From an uncultured Prevotella sp. (lineage in GTDB: Bacteria > Bacteroidota > Bacteroidia > Bacteroidales > Bacteroidaceae): a stretch of DNA of 6,265 bases. Below the pieces are notes generated by a model. That model searched no databases. It worked only from the letters and a program-made list of their open reading frames with translations, and was not told where the DNA came from. Both the position numbers and the translations under genes were made by a program. Shown piece by piece: positions 6,186 through 6,265 of this stretch; positions within the stretch are counted from its first letter, which is position 1, and the number at the start of each line of letters is the position of its first letter. The DNA lies in assembly GCA_947072805.1 (NCBI GenBank), contig CAMTJK010000180.1, positions 1-6,265 of the forward strand. The letters are read 5' to 3'.

Positions 6186-6265
6186 ACTCAATGACGGGTC
6201 GGAAGCATTTTAACCCAAATCGGCCATTAGACTGTTATGCGCAAACATACTTTCTTTTTGTCATC
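6186..6265. other. Terminal stretch with no supported gene; possible intergenic repeat
   Basis: These 80 bases follow the terminator T-run and run to the window edge. They contain no start with a plausible leader, no tRNA-like fold and no strong inverted repeat. A frame from ATG 6191 stays open to the edge (25 codons) but lies directly behind the terminator and has no recognisable protein character. I have an uncertain impression that this stretch, together with the long hairpin, resembles intergenic sequence found repeatedly in Prevotella genomes. Confidence 0.3.

Noticed and set aside
6191..6265. Open frame from ATG 6191 to the window edge as the start of a new plus-strand gene
   Set aside because: It starts 6 bp after the terminator T-run, has no promoter box between, and only 25 codons are visible with no recognisable features.

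Overview
The window looks like chromosomal DNA from a Bacteroidales bacterium, most likely Prevotella or a close relative. Four things point there. The genes start without clear Shine-Dalgarno sites and have A-rich leaders. There is a TAnnTTTG-type -7 promoter box. The families present (DUF6029 outer membrane protein, Omp28, type IX secretion cargo) are typical of Bacteroidetes. The last protein ends in a C-terminal tail of the 'KGLNIVKMSDGTTVKVIVK' style common in Prevotella secreted proteins. The genus assignment is inference; no rRNA or other marker is present.

Layout: (1) 1-132 is the 3' end of an Rpn-type PD-(D/E)XK nuclease/transposase-family gene. (2) 133-263 is an intergenic promoter region with a good -7 box at 226-233. 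(3) 264-6031 holds five same-strand genes separated by 53, 6, 16 and 5 bp, very probably one operon: a periplasmic TlpA/ResA-like thioredoxin (WCKPC), a 554-aa DUF6029 outer membrane beta-barrel protein, an Omp28-type lipoprotein (CPNC), a small secreted protein with a T9SS sorting domain, and a 655-aa secreted protein with beta-sandwich domains, a second Omp28 domain (CTYC) and a T9SS-type C-terminus. (4) 6032-6265 is non-coding. It holds a hairpin, then an 82-nt near-palindromic hairpin followed by a T-rich run (the likely operon terminator), then about 80 bp without a convincing gene.

How the genes may work together: every product carries an export signal, and each is placed differently (periplasm, outer membrane, lipid-anchored, and two via T9SS). 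Three carry thioredoxin-like CxxC motifs. Two others carry C-x4-C pairs; in the DUF6029 protein the pair at residues 532/537 contains the only cysteines in the chain. My hypothesis is a cell-envelope thiol-disulfide or surface-assembly module that spans the outer membrane. The individual families are known, but I am not aware of a defined function for the combination.
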